A stretch of DNA of 64,000 bases from Kocuria rhizophila DC2201. Its GTDB lineage: Bacteria; Actinomycetota; Actinomycetes; Actinomycetales; Micrococcaceae. Location of the stretch: positions 1,798,001-1,862,000 of the forward strand of contig NC_010617.1 of assembly GCF_000010285.1 (NCBI RefSeq). Direction: 5' to 3'. Position 1 is the stretch's first letter; every line of letters starts with the position of its first letter. Of the stretch, positions 63,809 through 64,000 are shown one piece after another. A program made the translations under genes and the position numbers. Under the pieces are notes generated by a model, which saw nothing but the letters and a program-made list of their open reading frames with translations, was not told the DNA's origin and did no database searches.

Positions 63809-64000
63809 TCACCAGAGCGGCTTGTCCCCCGTGCGCCAGTTGGTGCCCCGGATCCTGTCGTGCAGGGCCACGGCCGAGTGGTCCGTGAGGCACGCGATCT
63901 GGTCCACCACGAGCCGCAGCCGCGCGGCCTCCGCGCCCGGTCCGTCCGCCACGGCGCGCCAGTCCGCGGCGAACTCCGGGGAGAGGAACCGGCCGTCGGT
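63809..64000 (-). CDS. dgt: Deoxyguanosinetriphosphate triphosphohydrolase-like protein (partial, C-terminus)
   Basis: The last 63 residues of a minus-strand gene that starts beyond position 64000. LRLVVDQIACLTDHSAVALH is the conserved C-terminal helix of Dgt-like HD hydrolases, which split dNTPs into nucleoside and triphosphate. The catalytic HD domain is outside the window. The position upstream of dnaG is the standard one in actinobacteria. Confidence 0.85.
   Translation of the reverse strand, partial: TDGRFLSPEFAADWRAVADGPGAEAARLRLVVDQIACLTDHSAVALHDRIRGTNWRTGDKPLW

Noticed and set aside
1-64000. CRISPR arrays, insertion sequences, prophage or rRNA genes
   Set aside because: No regularly spaced direct repeats, transposase or integrase motifs, phage structural genes or rRNA sequences were seen.

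Overview
This window comes from a high-GC actinobacterium, most likely of the family Micrococcaceae (Micrococcales) and plausibly Kocuria or a close relative. The evidence is strongly GC-biased third codon positions, many GTG starts, GTGA/ATGA stop-start overlaps, a TCGAA-type SOS box, a SAM riboswitch of actinobacterial type, an FtsK/RNase J/DapA/DapB neighbourhood, and DUF3046, ClgR-like and DUF4081-GNAT proteins. The genus is inferred from gene content and style; no alignment was run.

Most of the window is a conserved housekeeping backbone read mainly on the minus strand. Positions 1-6665 carry recX (partial), recA, a DUF3046 gene, a ClgR-like regulator, cinA, pgsA and ftsK. Positions 6749-15076 carry RNase J, dapA, a TPR membrane protein, dapB, an M16 peptidase, pnp and rpsO. 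After two plus-strand genes (MTA/SAH nucleosidase and aldo/keto reductase), positions 17260-26152 hold ribF, two small membrane proteins, truB, rbfA, infB, ylxR, nusA and rimP: flavin synthesis plus the classic translation/transcription-factor cluster. Positions 27479-36725 hold a TSUP permease, proS, a GNAT protein, ispG, the metQNI methionine importer under a SAM riboswitch, and dxr. Positions 36871-44618 hold a GlsB-like protein, an acetate symporter with its DUF485 partner, a DivIVA-domain protein, cdsA, frr, pyrH, tsf and rpsB. A CAU-anticodon tRNA, a glycosyltransferase, a DMT permease and a holin-like membrane protein follow. The far end has tRNA-Asn, dnaG and the 3' part of dgt.

The less ordinary part is 49213-61303. 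An ABC exporter with a histidine-rich ATPase N-terminus lies divergent from a NarL-type two-component system, and the gap between them holds a perfect 20-bp palindrome plus further GGTTGA half-sites. Next is a decayed gene pair: a GHMP kinase lacking its N-terminal half, and a PLP-dependent cysteine-synthase-like gene that needs a one-base frameshift to be read through. Then come an alpha/beta hydrolase, a DUF998 protein and an M20 amidohydrolase.

Between the C-terminal stump of an AI-2E family transporter (58102) and tRNA-Asn (61403) is a small accessory block. It holds a HEPN-like protein of 376 residues, a frameshifted membrane-protein gene, a membrane-anchored helical protein, and a small membrane-protein gene whose frame is broken only by two in-frame TAG codons. 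These look like an island at a tRNA gene with several genes in decay. The double-amber gene and the HEPN-like protein are the observations I would check first.
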